Program-made: the position numbers and the translations under genes
Assembly (NCBI RefSeq): GCF_004342585.1
Contig: NZ_SLZQ01000002.1
Location: 248,001 to 312,000, forward strand
DNA: 64,000 bases
Origin: Paucimonas lemoignei
GTDB lineage: Bacteria > Pseudomonadota > Gammaproteobacteria > Burkholderiales > Burkholderiaceae_D
Reading direction: 5' to 3'
Shown here: positions 48,318 to 58,042 of the stretch, piece by piece
How the letters are laid out: each line of letters starts with the position of its first letter
Position numbering within the stretch: the first letter of the stretch is position 1
Notes under the pieces: model-generated
Told to the model about the DNA's origin: nothing
What the model saw: only the letters and a program-made list of their open reading frames with translations
Databases searched by the model: none

Positions 48318-50543
48318 ATGGCAAAAACATCCAAGGCAGTATTGGCAAGTGCGATTTCATTCGCTGCCGTAATCTTGGCTGCTTGTGGGGGAGGCGGGGC
48401 TTCTACAATTGCAGGTAACGCGTTTGGTAATGACAGGGCATCGACTACAGTCACCACTACAACCACTACCACGAGGTTACCGATTGGCGCCACTGTCACG
48501 ACGTTGAAGGTGGAAAGCACTGGAGCAGGGAATCAAACCTCAGTTCCTCTGACTTTTGGCCAAGTCTTCGTTCCAGGCGAGGTTGGTGCAAACGAGTCCA
48601 TTACGGGAACACTGGATGATGGGACGCCCATCGGTTTACAAGTTGATGCCAAAGCACGCCATGCCGATGGCTCGTTGCGGCATGCGGTCATTTCAGCTGT
48701 GCTGCCGCAATTGAATGCTGGGCAGACGCGAACGATTAATCTGGTTAAGACGGGGGCGTACACGGCTGCGGCGCCTGCTACGGCATTGGGTGATTTGCTC
48801 AATGATGGATTTAACGCTGTTGTCAATGTCAATCTTGGTGGAACACTCTATACCGCGTCTGCTGCTACAGCTCTCAATAGCGGATCGGTGCAGCGTTGGC
48901 TGACCGGGCCTCATGTTAACGAATGGTTCGTAAGCAGTCCCTTGAAAACAGTAGGTGGTATCGAGCACCCGCATCTAACCGCTCGTTTTGCTGTGCGTTC
49001 TTATGTGGGGTTGAACAATCCACGCGTAGATGTCATTGTCGAGAATAACAAAACATTTGCCACCGGCCCACAAAACTTTACATACGACGTCAATATTCTG
49101 ATTAATGGTCAATCCGCCTATTCAATGGCTGGCCTGACTCATTATCACCATGCCCGCTGGCGCAAAACCTTCTGGGTTTCACGAGAGCCGGAGATACATG
49201 TAAAGCACGATACGGCCTATCTGATTGCATCAAAATCAGTATCAAACTATGACCAATCTGTAATTCCTGCTGAAAGCGCATTAGCCGATTTGGCTACGCA
49301 GCTGACTGCAGATAAAGTCGGGCCTATGAAAGTAGGGCTGGTTCTGCCATACATGCCTACATCTGGCGGAAGGGCCGATATCGGCCCATTGCCAAGCTGG
49401 TCAGTACTCTATCTTTTGTCCATGGATAAGCGTGCCAAGGATGCCATGCTGGCTTCCGCGGACGGTGCTGCAAGCTGGTCGATTCACTATCGCGATGAGG
49501 CGACTGGTTATCCAGTTCGGCTGGATAACGAGATTAATAAAAACATAAGTGTCCATGGCAACCTTGCACATCTTGGCCCCCTACCTGTTCCACGCTGTGC
49601 CGGCAATGTTTCGGCGTTGTGCAATACGCCGTATACACCGGATACTGCGCATCAGCCTTCGATGGTCTATCTTCCTTACCTGATCACAGGAGACCATTTC
49701 TATCTTGAAGAATTGCAGTTCTGGGCGGCTTGGAATCCATTGGAAACCGCCCCCGGTGCACATGGGTTTGAAAAGGGGCTGCTGCGCTGGGCACAGGTTC
49801 GTGGGCAAGCATGGTCGCTCCGTACGCTAGGGCAGGCAGCGTACATCACCCCGGACTCTCATTACCTGAAGAACTATTTCGCTGCGCAGGTAGGTTATAA
49901 CTTGGGTTTCTATAATGCGACCTACACTGTCGCCAACCCGAATCAACTGGGGGCATATGATGGATCTGGTGAAGAATCATTTGTGTCGGATAGCGGCCAA
50001 TCCGCGCCATGGCAGGACGATTTTTTCACATGGAGCGTCGGCTATCTTACTGAACTGGGATTCACAGATGCACAGCCTCTGCTGGCGTGGAAGGCAAAAT
50101 TCCCAGTCGGACGCATGACTGCTCCAGGCTATTGCTGGATTGAAGGCGCTGCTTATTTTCTCAATATTCGACCTGCTGCTGGTATGCCTGTGTATCCTAC
50201 TTTTGCACAGGCCTATGCCGCTACGATCAAGAATAACGCCATGATTGATGATGACGGCAATCCTATTACACATCCATTAGGACTACTTTATCTTGATCAG
50301 CCTTGCGGAAGTCAAGCTCAAGCGGATTGGCGTACGGCGGCGACAGGTGATACATGGTTGGCTGGGCAAATGACTGGCTATTCATTCTCGCCTATTGGTT
50401 ATCCTTCCAATATGCAACCGGCACTGGCTGTCGCTGTAAACTCGGGCATACCTAATGCGTCGCAAGCCTGGAATATTTTCATCAATCGTTCGGTCAAGCC
50501 TGACTATCGCGCTCAGCCGCAGTGGGCAATTATCCCGCGTTAG
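48318..50543 (+). CDS. large lipoprotein, candidate polysaccharide-active enzyme
   Basis: A 741-residue lipoprotein (signal MAKTSKAVLASAISFAAVILAAC, lipidated Cys23) with a Thr-rich linker (STTVTTTTTTTRL), then a beta-rich N-terminal part (about residues 60-250; LTFGQVFVPGEVGANESITGTLDDGTPIGLQVDAKARHADGSLRHAVISAVL), like the RIFT-barrel start of exo-rhamnogalacturonan-lyase-like (PcRGLX/YetA) proteins. The rest is rich in Trp, Tyr and His (about 270-700), compatible with an alpha/alpha toroid. By analogy it might bind or cleave a uronic-acid polysaccharide. No catalytic residue can be named. It opens the exopolysaccharide region. Confidence 0.5.
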   Translation: MAKTSKAVLASAISFAAVILAACGGGGASTIAGNAFGNDRASTTVTTTTTTTRLPIGATVTTLKVESTGAGNQTSVPLTFGQVFVPGEVGANESITGTLDDGTPIGLQVDAKARHADGSLRHAVISAVLPQLNAGQTRTINLVKTGAYTAAAPATALGDLLNDGFNAVVNVNLGGTLYTASAATALNSGSVQRWLTGPHVNEWFVSSPLKTVGGIEHPHLTARFAVRSYVGLNNPRVDVIVENNKTFATGPQNFTYDVNILINGQSAYSMAGLTHYHHARWRKTFWVSREPEIHVKHDTAYLIASKSVSNYDQSVIPAESALADLATQLTADKVGPMKVGLVLPYMPTSGGRADIGPLPSWSVLYLLSMDKRAKDAMLASADGAASWSIHYRDEATGYPVRLDNEINKNISVHGNLAHLGPLPVPRCAGNVSALCNTPYTPDTAHQPSMVYLPYLITGDHFYLEELQFWAAWNPLETAPGAHGFEKGLLRWAQVRGQAWSLRTLGQAAYITPDSHYLKNYFAAQVGYNLGFYNATYTVANPNQLGAYDGSGEESFVSDSGQSAPWQDDFFTWSVGYLTELGFTDAQPLLAWKAKFPVGRMTAPGYCWIEGAAYFLNIRPAAGMPVYPTFAQAYAATIKNNAMIDDDGNPITHPLGLLYLDQPCGSQAQADWRTAATGDTWLAGQMTGYSFSPIGYPSNMQPALAVAVNSGIPNASQAWNIFINRSVKPDYRAQPQWAIIPR

Positions 50544-50581
50544 ATAGACAATTCATCGACACGATTTAACAAAATAACCGC

Positions 50582-50625
50582 GTGGCTATGCGCTAAGTAC
50601 CTGACAGGTCTTGGTGCATAGCCAC
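50582..50625 (+). terminator. nested hairpin after the large lipoprotein gene
   Basis: GTGGCTATGC (50582-50591) and GCATAGCCAC (50616-50625) are perfect inverted copies; the 24-base loop holds a second dyad ACCTG-A-CAGGT. It follows the lipoprotein stop by 38 bases, with a short TTTT further on (ATGCATTTTG). Confidence 0.5.
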
Positions 50626-50824
50626 ATGCATTTTGTGGGCGCTTAAAACTATCTTCGACCCGCAAAGCAGATAAGCTCAATGGTTGTTCATGTTATAATT
50701 TATTGCAAGAAATTCATCTTGCTAATGCAGATATATCGTCAGTTTTGTAAAAGCCTTTGTGCACATTGACTTACAGTAGTTTTGAAAGCAAACGTTTAAT
50801 ATTCGGAAATGTATTGGAGCTGTA

Positions 50825-51748
50825 ATGCAACTGATATCATCAGTCGTTCGACGCATTCAACGTGATTATTTCCGATGGCGATACAACCAAGTCGCAAGTC
50901 AAATCTTAGCAACCCGTTCGGTACCGCAAGGGAAATTGCCGTTTCTGCTTCTATCAATGGTGCATCAGCGAGATATCCAATCTTATCTGGTTGCAGTTAA
51001 ATCCTTTGTACGGTTTGCCAATCCTTCCCGAATTGTTGTTGTCTGCGATCCGTCTATTACAGATGCGGATCGTGCCATTCTCAAAAAGCATGTGCCACAT
51101 CTAGAGTTGCGGGCGGCCGCTGAGTTTGCTCATGCTCAAGTGCCGGTCGGCGGAACGTGGGAGCGTTTGCAGGCAATTTCCCAATACGTGCGAGACGAAT
51201 ATGTCATTCAGCTCGATGCTGACACGGTAACCATGCACGCCATTCCAGAAGTTCTGGAAGCAATTTCGAACTGCAAGGGATTTGTACTGGGAGAAACGCC
51301 GAATCAGCGCTTGCTAACGCTGGCCGAAACAAGTGCCAATGCCTTGCCTAAAGTTGTGCCGGGCTCGCATATCCAGACTTTGTCTGAGGCTGCTATGTCG
51401 TCAGTAGGGCTGCCTGAAAATGCATTGTATGTAAGAGGTTGTTCCGGCTTTACCGGCTTCCCTTGTACGTCTCGTATGCAGGAGGACCTGCTGGATTTCT
51501 CGCTGCGTATGATGGAAAGGTTGGGCACTGGGTGGGAACGCTGGGGGACAGAACAGGTGACCTCCAACTATCTGGTCGCAAATGCGAATGGCACATCGGT
51601 TCTGCCATTTCCCAAGTATGGGACGCCGGATCACGCAACTGGCGAAACGGCGTTTTTCCACTTCATTGGCTCGATGAGATTCGTAAACAACAAGTATGAG
51701 AAAGCATCGCAGAAAGTTTTGCATCTAATAGGCACCGCTGTTCAATAA
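50825..51748 (+). CDS. GT-A fold glycosyltransferase-like protein
   Basis: A 307-residue soluble protein. FLLLSMVHQRDIQSYLVAVKSFVRFANPSRIVVVCDPSITDADRAIL and the metal-binding D-x-D in YVIQLDADTVTM (about residue 137) are the layout of a GT-A glycosyltransferase; a late GWERWGTEQVTSNYLVANA segment may be the acceptor loop. The exact family is not recognised. As the first gene after the lipoprotein and before the flippase, it probably adds a sugar to the repeat unit. GGAG precedes the ATG. Confidence 0.65.
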   Translation: MQLISSVVRRIQRDYFRWRYNQVASQILATRSVPQGKLPFLLLSMVHQRDIQSYLVAVKSFVRFANPSRIVVVCDPSITDADRAILKKHVPHLELRAAAEFAHAQVPVGGTWERLQAISQYVRDEYVIQLDADTVTMHAIPEVLEAISNCKGFVLGETPNQRLLTLAETSANALPKVVPGSHIQTLSEAAMSSVGLPENALYVRGCSGFTGFPCTSRMQEDLLDFSLRMMERLGTGWERWGTEQVTSNYLVANANGTSVLPFPKYGTPDHATGETAFFHFIGSMRFVNNKYEKASQKVLHLIGTAVQ

Positions 51749-51783
51749 ATATGCCATATTCAGATTTCCGGGCGTGAAGATAC

Positions 51784-53235
51784 ATGGTTAATTTGCGGCG
51801 CTCACTGGTAATCAATTTCATGGCATCGTCCGGTGCGACGCTTGTGCAATTTCTTGTAAGCGTCCTCCTTGCGCGCATATTGAGCCCTAGTGAGATCGGT
51901 ATATTTTCGATCACCATTGTATTCGTCAATATCGCGCATATATTTCGCGATTTCGGTGTCGCAACGTACTTGCAGCGAGAACCTGAGCTGACTCCGGAAA
52001 AGACCCGCGCAGCAATCGGCGTGTTATTCACTTCTTCCTGGCTGATTGCAATCCTTCTCTATCTGTCCAGCGGCTGGATTGCAGCCTGGTTCAAGGAGCC
52101 GGCGATCGTTCCGACAATGGAGGTTCTTGCGCTAGGGTTCTTGTTTATTCCTTTTGGGGCTGTTACCCATGCCCTGTTGACTCGCCAGTTTGCAGCGGAA
52201 AAACAGGCGATTGTCACTGTCGCTGGCACCTTGAGTTATTCAGCAACCTGCTTGGGTTTGGCGGCGCTCGGTTTCGGAACCATGAGTTTGGCTTGGGCCA
52301 ATCTTGTCAATATCATCGTTTGCGGGCTTGCCTACATTCCCTTAAGACCCAAAGGCACTCCATGGCTGCCATCCTTCCGTAATTGGGGCAGCGTAGTGAA
52401 TTTCGGCATAGGTACCTTGCTGACGAATTGCGCTCAAGCGGTGAACAATGCCATCCCCGATGTCTTGCTCGGTAAACTGGGTAGCGCCAAGCATGTTGGC
52501 TTGTTTAGCAGAGCAAACTCGACAGTGACAATTTTCACTTATGTAGCAGGTTCCACTGTTAATTACGGTGCCCTGTCTTATATCTCTCAGGCCCATCATC
52601 GAGGCGAGTCATTGGCGCCACTGCTAAGCAGGGCAACTGCATTGCTGACCGGCGTGGGCTGGCCGGTGCTCACGTTGACTGCATTATTGGGTAAGGACAT
52701 CGTACTTGTGCTGTACGGGCCGAACTGGCTGGAATGTGTGCCAGCGATCTTCCCGCTTGCGGCAGCAGCGGCATTCATGATGGCGTTTCATTACGTGCCT
52801 ACTGCATTGACTGCACTGGGCCGCCCATATTTGGCAGCGTTTCCTTTGACGCTGAGTGTCCTGACTCGGATTGCATTTGGTGTCTGGCTGTTTGACGGTA
52901 CTTTGCATAGTTTTGCCTGGACTGTTTTTCTGGCTACTTTAGCGACCATGCCGGTCATGGTGGTGCAGCAAAAAAAATATCTGGGCGTACCAATGAGACA
53001 AATGCTGCGAGCGCAATTGCCGAGCGCACTCGTAAGCACGGCGGTGGCATTGGCTGCTGAATTTTTAATGATGCTATTGCCTGCTTCAATACCGGCAATC
53101 GTGCGCTTGTTTTCCATGTCGCTTCCACTGATTGTGGTTTGGTATCTGACTTTGCGCATGACACGGCATGAGTTGCTTCCTGAAGTGCATCATTTAACTA
53201 CAGGCCTGAAGATGCGGTTAATGCGTCAATGCTGA
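51784..53235 (+). CDS. Wzx-type polysaccharide flippase
   Basis: A 483-residue membrane protein with 12-14 segments of the polysaccharide transporter (PST/MOP) family: LLARILSPSEIGIFSITIVFVNIAHIFRDFGVATYLQRE at the start is typical of oligosaccharide flippases. It would move the lipid-linked repeat unit across the inner membrane for polymerisation by the O-ligase-like protein at 56741. The gene is followed by an acyltransferase on the same strand. Confidence 0.85.
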   Translation: MVNLRRSLVINFMASSGATLVQFLVSVLLARILSPSEIGIFSITIVFVNIAHIFRDFGVATYLQREPELTPEKTRAAIGVLFTSSWLIAILLYLSSGWIAAWFKEPAIVPTMEVLALGFLFIPFGAVTHALLTRQFAAEKQAIVTVAGTLSYSATCLGLAALGFGTMSLAWANLVNIIVCGLAYIPLRPKGTPWLPSFRNWGSVVNFGIGTLLTNCAQAVNNAIPDVLLGKLGSAKHVGLFSRANSTVTIFTYVAGSTVNYGALSYISQAHHRGESLAPLLSRATALLTGVGWPVLTLTALLGKDIVLVLYGPNWLECVPAIFPLAAAAAFMMAFHYVPTALTALGRPYLAAFPLTLSVLTRIAFGVWLFDGTLHSFAWTVFLATLATMPVMVVQQKKYLGVPMRQMLRAQLPSALVSTAVALAAEFLMMLLPASIPAIVRLFSMSLPLIVVWYLTLRMTRHELLPEVHHLTTGLKMRLMRQC

Positions 53236-53287
53236 GTGCATTTCAAGAAAATTGTAAATGGCGTTCAACGCTATGTAGGGTCTTTCT

Positions 53288-54418
53288 ATGCGCTGGTTAA
53301 GAGAACAGTTCGAATTGTCGCGTGGTGGAAGTGATCACAATGTTAGGCCAATGGAAGGATTGAGAGGTTTTGCAGTCTTTCTCGTCTTTCTGGTGCATTA
53401 CGTGACCCTTATCGAACCATGGCTACCCGAACAGGCAAGCATACGTGCGTTTGCTGGATCACTTCATGCAATCGGCAACACTGGAGTTGATCTGTTCTTT
53501 GTATTGAGTGGCTATTTAATCTATGGATCTTTAATTACAAGGAACCAGCAATTTGGGCGATTTATACATAGACGTATCCAGCGAATTTACCCAGCGTTTA
53601 TTGTCGTGTTTGTCATTTATGTCTTATTGTCATTCGCCTTTCCGTCTGAAAGCAAAATTCCGTCAGACGCAACAGAAGGCTTCGTATATCTAGCGCAGAA
53701 TTTTCTGTTGTTACCTGGAATCCTTCCAATCGAGCCACTGATTACCGTAGCTTGGTCACTGAGCTATGAATTATTCTATTACCTAGTTATTCCCCTAGTT
53801 ATTGCTGTTTTCAGACTGCGAGATCGGAGCGCAGCATGGCGAGTCTCCTTTTTTATGATTGTTGCGAGCCTCCTTGCGGCGTATTGCTTTGCCTATGGCG
53901 GACATGTCAGACTGATCATGTTTATTGCTGGAATTCTGCTTTACGAGGTGATGGAGAGTTCGTGGTTCCTCTCGCCGCCAAGCCTTTTAGGCTTTGGGGC
54001 GTTTTGCGTCGGCATTCTTGGCACGTTGGTCCCTGTGTCTGGCACGATGGGAGCGGTGCTCAAGACCTTGATTCTTTTCGTGGCATTTTTCTTTCTTTGC
54101 CTCACGTGCTTTCGAAATCACCTGATCTGGCTTTCCCGTGTTTTTTCATGGGCGCCATTACGCTGGCTGGGAAACATGAGCTACTCGTATTATTTGATTC
54201 ACGGCTTGGCCCTGAAGGCTGGTTTCCTTGTTCTTCCAAAAGTTTTGCCCGATGCAGGCTTCGATTCTTGGTTATTCTGGGCTTTGCTGCCACCGATGTT
54301 TGTTCTGACGCTGGTGCCTGCCTCGGCCCTATTTCTATTGGTGGAAAGACCGCTATCAATTTTTCCTGAAAAACGTAGGGACCCCAATGTCCCCGCTGCG
54401 GTTAGAAATTTCTACTAA
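53288..54418 (+). CDS. acyltransferase 3 family membrane protein
   Basis: A 376-residue protein with about ten membrane segments and the acyltransferase-3 start (MEGLRGFAVFLVFLVHYVTLIEPW, with the conserved His), GNTGVDLFFVLSGYLI, FIHRRIQRIYPAFI and, later, AWSLSYELFYYLVIPLV. It would O-acetylate or otherwise acylate a sugar of the exopolysaccharide. The C-terminal LFLLVERPLSIF is also typical. It converges on the next operon with a hairpin between. Confidence 0.87.
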   Translation: MRWLREQFELSRGGSDHNVRPMEGLRGFAVFLVFLVHYVTLIEPWLPEQASIRAFAGSLHAIGNTGVDLFFVLSGYLIYGSLITRNQQFGRFIHRRIQRIYPAFIVVFVIYVLLSFAFPSESKIPSDATEGFVYLAQNFLLLPGILPIEPLITVAWSLSYELFYYLVIPLVIAVFRLRDRSAAWRVSFFMIVASLLAAYCFAYGGHVRLIMFIAGILLYEVMESSWFLSPPSLLGFGAFCVGILGTLVPVSGTMGAVLKTLILFVAFFFLCLTCFRNHLIWLSRVFSWAPLRWLGNMSYSYYLIHGLALKAGFLVLPKVLPDAGFDSWLFWALLPPMFVLTLVPASALFLLVERPLSIFPEKRRDPNVPAAVRNFY

Positions 54419-54456
54419 CAATACGGTCAAGCGGGACGTGTGATAAACGTTGCTCC

Positions 54457-54473
54457 GCTTGCTATATGCAAGC
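54457..54473. terminator. hairpin between convergent exopolysaccharide operons
   Basis: GCTTGC (54457-54462) and GCAAGC (54468-54473) form a six-pair stem with loop TATAT, between the acyltransferase stop (54418) and the convergent glycosyltransferase stop (54531). Confidence 0.35.
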
Positions 54474-54530
54474 ATTGTCTTGAGAACGCCTTTGGCTTGA
54501 GCATCGTTGCTAATTCGTGCCGCTGCTGCG

Positions 54531-55694
54531 CTAGGGGTGTAACAAGCCTGATATTAGTTCAGCCATTTCTACAGCCTGACGCTCAATATTAAACAATGCC
54601 AAAGCACGTTCGCGAGCCATGATGCCGTGTCGCTCTCTCAGCGCTTCATTATCCAGGTAGTGGAGAATTGCATTCGCGAAAGCGTCATCATCCTGAAGAT
54701 CGACCAGTATCCCTGTCTGCCCATGGCTTATTGTCTCTTGTGGGCCGGCTGCAGCTGATGCCACCACGGGCAATCCGCAAGCCATCGCTTCCACAATGGA
54801 TAACCCAAAGCTTTCAAGTTCCGAAGTATGTGCCATTAAGTTCGCTGCACGGTAAAAAGGAACCAGATCATTTTGGGCGCCAGCGAATAAAAAACGATCA
54901 CCCAACTTTAGTTCGGCGGCAAGCGCCTGCCATTCCGAAAAAATCGGACTGTTGCTGGCGCCAACATAGACAAAGCCTATGTTAGCTTTTGGCCGCGCAT
55001 CAATGACGCGGCGCGCGATGCGAATCATGCGATCGATGCGTTTTTCAGGACGAGCCTGGCTGACACTAATTACCCAACATCTTTCCGGATCAAGTCCTGT
55101 TTGAGCGCATGCCACCTGCCGGCCTCCGGGGCTGTACCGTTCGCAATTTATGCCGTCGTAGATGACACGGACGCGGTTGGGGGGGATTAGGGCATAACGC
55201 AGCAGAAAATCTTTTTGGGATTCGGCATTGGCCAGGTGATAAGCATGAATCTGCCGTTTAAGCACACGTCGCATGCAGAATTTCAAAGCGTGAAGTAACA
55301 GTGAGTCACGCTTTGCAGGATCGAAACTGTCGTTTTCCGTATTGATCGTGCGAACGCCGAGACGGCGGAATAGCCCCATATCGAGCGTTGAAGGAAGCGC
55401 GCTCATGAATACGATGACGCGAATGTTGTGAACTTGAATAAACCTTTCAAGCGATTCCAAATCAACCGCTTTCTTGCTGTAGCAATCAAGGGCAACGGGT
55501 TGCAAATTTTGGGGAGAATATGCCGGATTGGGTGTTAGTTCGGGGTGGGCGATGAAACATCGAGCTTCCGCAATGAGATGGGAAGCAGCAAAATCTCTTG
55601 ATAGCGCGATCGTGTTCCAAACATAGCCAATGTCATTCGGATAACGCATGGCGAACAATACGCCAGGCTTTGCGGTGATGAGATGCTTGCCCAT
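54531..55694 (-). CDS. glycosyltransferase family 4
   Basis: A 387-residue GT-B glycosyltransferase: acceptor half with LFAMRYPNDIGYVWNTI, donor half with VSQARPEKRIDRMIRIAR, FLFAGAQNDLVPFYRAANLMAHTSELESFGLSIVEAMACGLPVVASAAAGPQE, the E-x7-E donor motif of the GT4 family. It stands last in the leftward cluster, 51 bases after the deacetylase stop. The sugar it adds is unknown. Confidence 0.85.
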   Translation of the reverse strand: MGKHLITAKPGVLFAMRYPNDIGYVWNTIALSRDFAASHLIAEARCFIAHPELTPNPAYSPQNLQPVALDCYSKKAVDLESLERFIQVHNIRVIVFMSALPSTLDMGLFRRLGVRTINTENDSFDPAKRDSLLLHALKFCMRRVLKRQIHAYHLANAESQKDFLLRYALIPPNRVRVIYDGINCERYSPGGRQVACAQTGLDPERCWVISVSQARPEKRIDRMIRIARRVIDARPKANIGFVYVGASNSPIFSEWQALAAELKLGDRFLFAGAQNDLVPFYRAANLMAHTSELESFGLSIVEAMACGLPVVASAAAGPQETISHGQTGILVDLQDDDAFANAILHYLDNEALRERHGIMARERALALFNIERQAVEMAELISGLLHP

Positions 55695-55745
55695 GCTAAT
55701 TAATATTCATCGAATTAAATTGGATCTGCCAATAACTGTATTTAG

Positions 55746-56744
55746 CTATGTTTGGGCACCTCGGCCTGCCAGCCAATAAAGCATTCGCACACCAAACATC
55801 AACGAACCCGTATCCCAAGGAAGGCTGCGCGGAATGCGATAACGGTCATTTTTTCGAGTGGCGGCGCCGGCGGACGAGGTGAAAGCTGCGACATAGCCTG
55901 CCTCTTCTACCATGCGTACGTGTCGTTCATCAAAATCGACTTCAGGCTTACCGTTAGGGTAAGCAAACAGAGTCACAGGTCCTCCTGTAACTGCTTCAAG
56001 TTGCTTCTTACTTTCGAAAATTTCGTTGCGGGCGGATTGGTCATCAAGATTGGCAAGGATGGGATGCGTGACCGTATGGGCACCTATTTCTATGCCTTGT
56101 CGTGCCAGCGACATGATCATTTCCCTGGTCAGCATCAATCCTGTTGATTCGCTTCCTCCCGCCAGCTCCTCTAAACGGGAAATCAAGCTTAGGCGAGCCT
56201 GGGCAGGAAGGTACTTGGCAATTTTCGTCAGGTCCTGTGCCGCGATTTTCTTTTCCATGGGAGTACGCAAGGGATAGACCCCCAGACCCAGTGCCCTCAA
56301 ATCGATTTCCTGGTCATGCAGGCGCCGGATCGCTTCGACGATCCTGTCGTTCCACATATTACGTTCTCCTACATATCCGCTAGTTACAAATACGGTTGCA
56401 GGGAAGTTAAATTCTTTAAGTATTGGCGCTGCCAGATCATGAACCGAGCGATAGCCGTCATCGAAAGTAATGCAGACCGCTCTGGCAGGAAGGCGTTGCG
56501 TTTCGAGCGCGCCAATAGCGTCTTTCAACGGCAGGACATTAAAACATTCAGCCAACAGCTCCATCTGCCAGCGAAAGCTTGCCACGTCAGGATCTTCATC
56601 GAGTAATGGATCTCTGGATTCGAGTACTCGATGGTAATTGAGGATGCAGATGCGTCCCTCGCCGGGAGCCTGAGGCGCAATCCAGTTTCCTGCAGCCTTC
56701 ATCAGCGCGGTAAAAGCAGGCTTCGAATAATTACGAGCGCTCAT
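55746..56744 (-). CDS. polysaccharide deacetylase (NodB homology)
   Basis: A 332-residue deacetylase: the first motif is TFDDGY with Asp95/Asp96, and the zinc motif H-x3-H is His223/His227 in IGAHTVTHPIL; a later motif is LFAYPNGKPEVDFDERH. Such enzymes remove N- or O-acetyl groups from polysaccharides, and a deacetylase is a standard member of exosortase-A loci. Its ATG overlaps the stop of the O-ligase-like gene (ATGA), so the two are coupled. No signal peptide is seen, so it may act in the cytoplasm or be exported otherwise. Confidence 0.88.
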   Translation of the reverse strand: MSARNYSKPAFTALMKAAGNWIAPQAPGEGRICILNYHRVLESRDPLLDEDPDVASFRWQMELLAECFNVLPLKDAIGALETQRLPARAVCITFDDGYRSVHDLAAPILKEFNFPATVFVTSGYVGERNMWNDRIVEAIRRLHDQEIDLRALGLGVYPLRTPMEKKIAAQDLTKIAKYLPAQARLSLISRLEELAGGSESTGLMLTREMIMSLARQGIEIGAHTVTHPILANLDDQSARNEIFESKKQLEAVTGGPVTLFAYPNGKPEVDFDERHVRMVEEAGYVAAFTSSAGAATRKNDRYRIPRSLPWDTGSLMFGVRMLYWLAGRGAQT

Positions 56745-58042
56745 GCTGGATTTCCCGGCTTCGTTGGTCCTGGCGGCATTGCGATAGATGCAGAGGTATT
56801 TTCCCGTTCTGCGAATTTGGGTAGCAAGAGCTTATCTAAAGTCACTAGCGCAACAATAATGAAGTAATACAAGTCGTAATAGGCTAAGGTGAGAAAAGCG
56901 CCGCCAACGGCAAAGCCGATTATGCTAACTTGGCACATTGACGCTAAGTCTTCAGCCCATTTGAGATCAGTCCGATTTCTGCAGAATTTTATAATCCGCG
57001 TTCCAGTTCTCCAGGCGTAAAACATTAGGCTGAGGAACAGGCATAGACCGATAAAGCCATGCTCGCCCAGAACCTGGAAATAGATACTGTGAGCGTCAAA
57101 AAAAATCAAAGGGTTCGGAGCGTATACCAGAAACATCTTCGGTGTGAATACACGGTAGCCTCCACCCATGAAATTGTTTTTTGCGACATTGGTGGCAAAT
57201 TCCCAGGAATTGATGCGCCCCATCGCTGATGCATCTTCCTTGTAGTTGTCAATGGTTTCCATGCGGCCGAACCATTTATCCGGCATGACTGCATATATAA
57301 CCGGGACGATAAGTAAAACGGCGAGGAAAATGCGCAGCTTGTTTCGGCTTTTCAGCCAAAGAAAAACCATCATTGCAACAGTGGCGACCAGTGCTCCTCG
57401 AGAATATGAGCCTACGATTGCCATTACGGTCAAAACCGCAACACCAGTAATTCCAAAGCGTAGCCATTTCTTTTGTGCTTGGAGGCGGAGATACCAGACG
57501 AGAGGAAGAGCAGTCACCATTGCCAATGCAAGAGCGTTGTTGTCGCCGATGTAGGTAAACGGCGGTCCGACGACGTGGCTGGTGCCACCGCTGGCCAACG
57601 TGAAAATGCCACCTTTGAAGCCATAAAATCCAAGCGATACAGCAAGCACCAGGACATATTGCTTGATATCTTTTTCAGTATGCAGGGCGAGTATGGCAAT
57701 CGCTGTCATGAAAAAAGTTTTCATCACACGATCCCACTCTTTCCAGGCTAGTTCGGGTTCGAGCGCGACAAGCGTGGTCAGGTTCATCCAGACGACAAAA
57801 GTCAAAAGCATCGCTGTTACTGAAGTAAGCGGAATGCGTTTGGGCTGGACAGAAAACAGCAGGCTACAAAGCGTAACCGCGGCAATGATGGCGGCAAACG
57901 GAAAATCATACGCGGCGCCATACGTCAGTCGATGCGGATTCATAAGACTAAGCCATGTGTACATCAATACGCCTACTACAGGACGCTTGACGATGAATGG
58001 CAGCGATCCAAATACGATCGCGAAAATCAGTATGTCACGCAC
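56741..58042 (-). CDS. exosortase-A-associated O-ligase / polymerase-like protein
   Basis: A 433-residue membrane protein with about eleven segments, of the O-antigen ligase/Wzy type. MRDILIFAIVFGSLPFIVKRPVVGVLMYTWLSLMNPHRLTYG and the periplasmic EFATNVAKNNFMGGGYRVFTP are those of the putative O-glycosylation ligase found beside exosortase A. It may polymerise the exopolysaccharide or transfer glycans to protein. It overlaps the glycosyltransferase upstream by eight bases and the deacetylase downstream by four. Confidence 0.87.
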   Translation of the reverse strand: MRDILIFAIVFGSLPFIVKRPVVGVLMYTWLSLMNPHRLTYGAAYDFPFAAIIAAVTLCSLLFSVQPKRIPLTSVTAMLLTFVVWMNLTTLVALEPELAWKEWDRVMKTFFMTAIAILALHTEKDIKQYVLVLAVSLGFYGFKGGIFTLASGGTSHVVGPPFTYIGDNNALALAMVTALPLVWYLRLQAQKKWLRFGITGVAVLTVMAIVGSYSRGALVATVAMMVFLWLKSRNKLRIFLAVLLIVPVIYAVMPDKWFGRMETIDNYKEDASAMGRINSWEFATNVAKNNFMGGGYRVFTPKMFLVYAPNPLIFFDAHSIYFQVLGEHGFIGLCLFLSLMFYAWRTGTRIIKFCRNRTDLKWAEDLASMCQVSIIGFAVGGAFLTLAYYDLYYFIIVALVTLDKLLLPKFAERENTSASIAMPPGPTKPGNPA

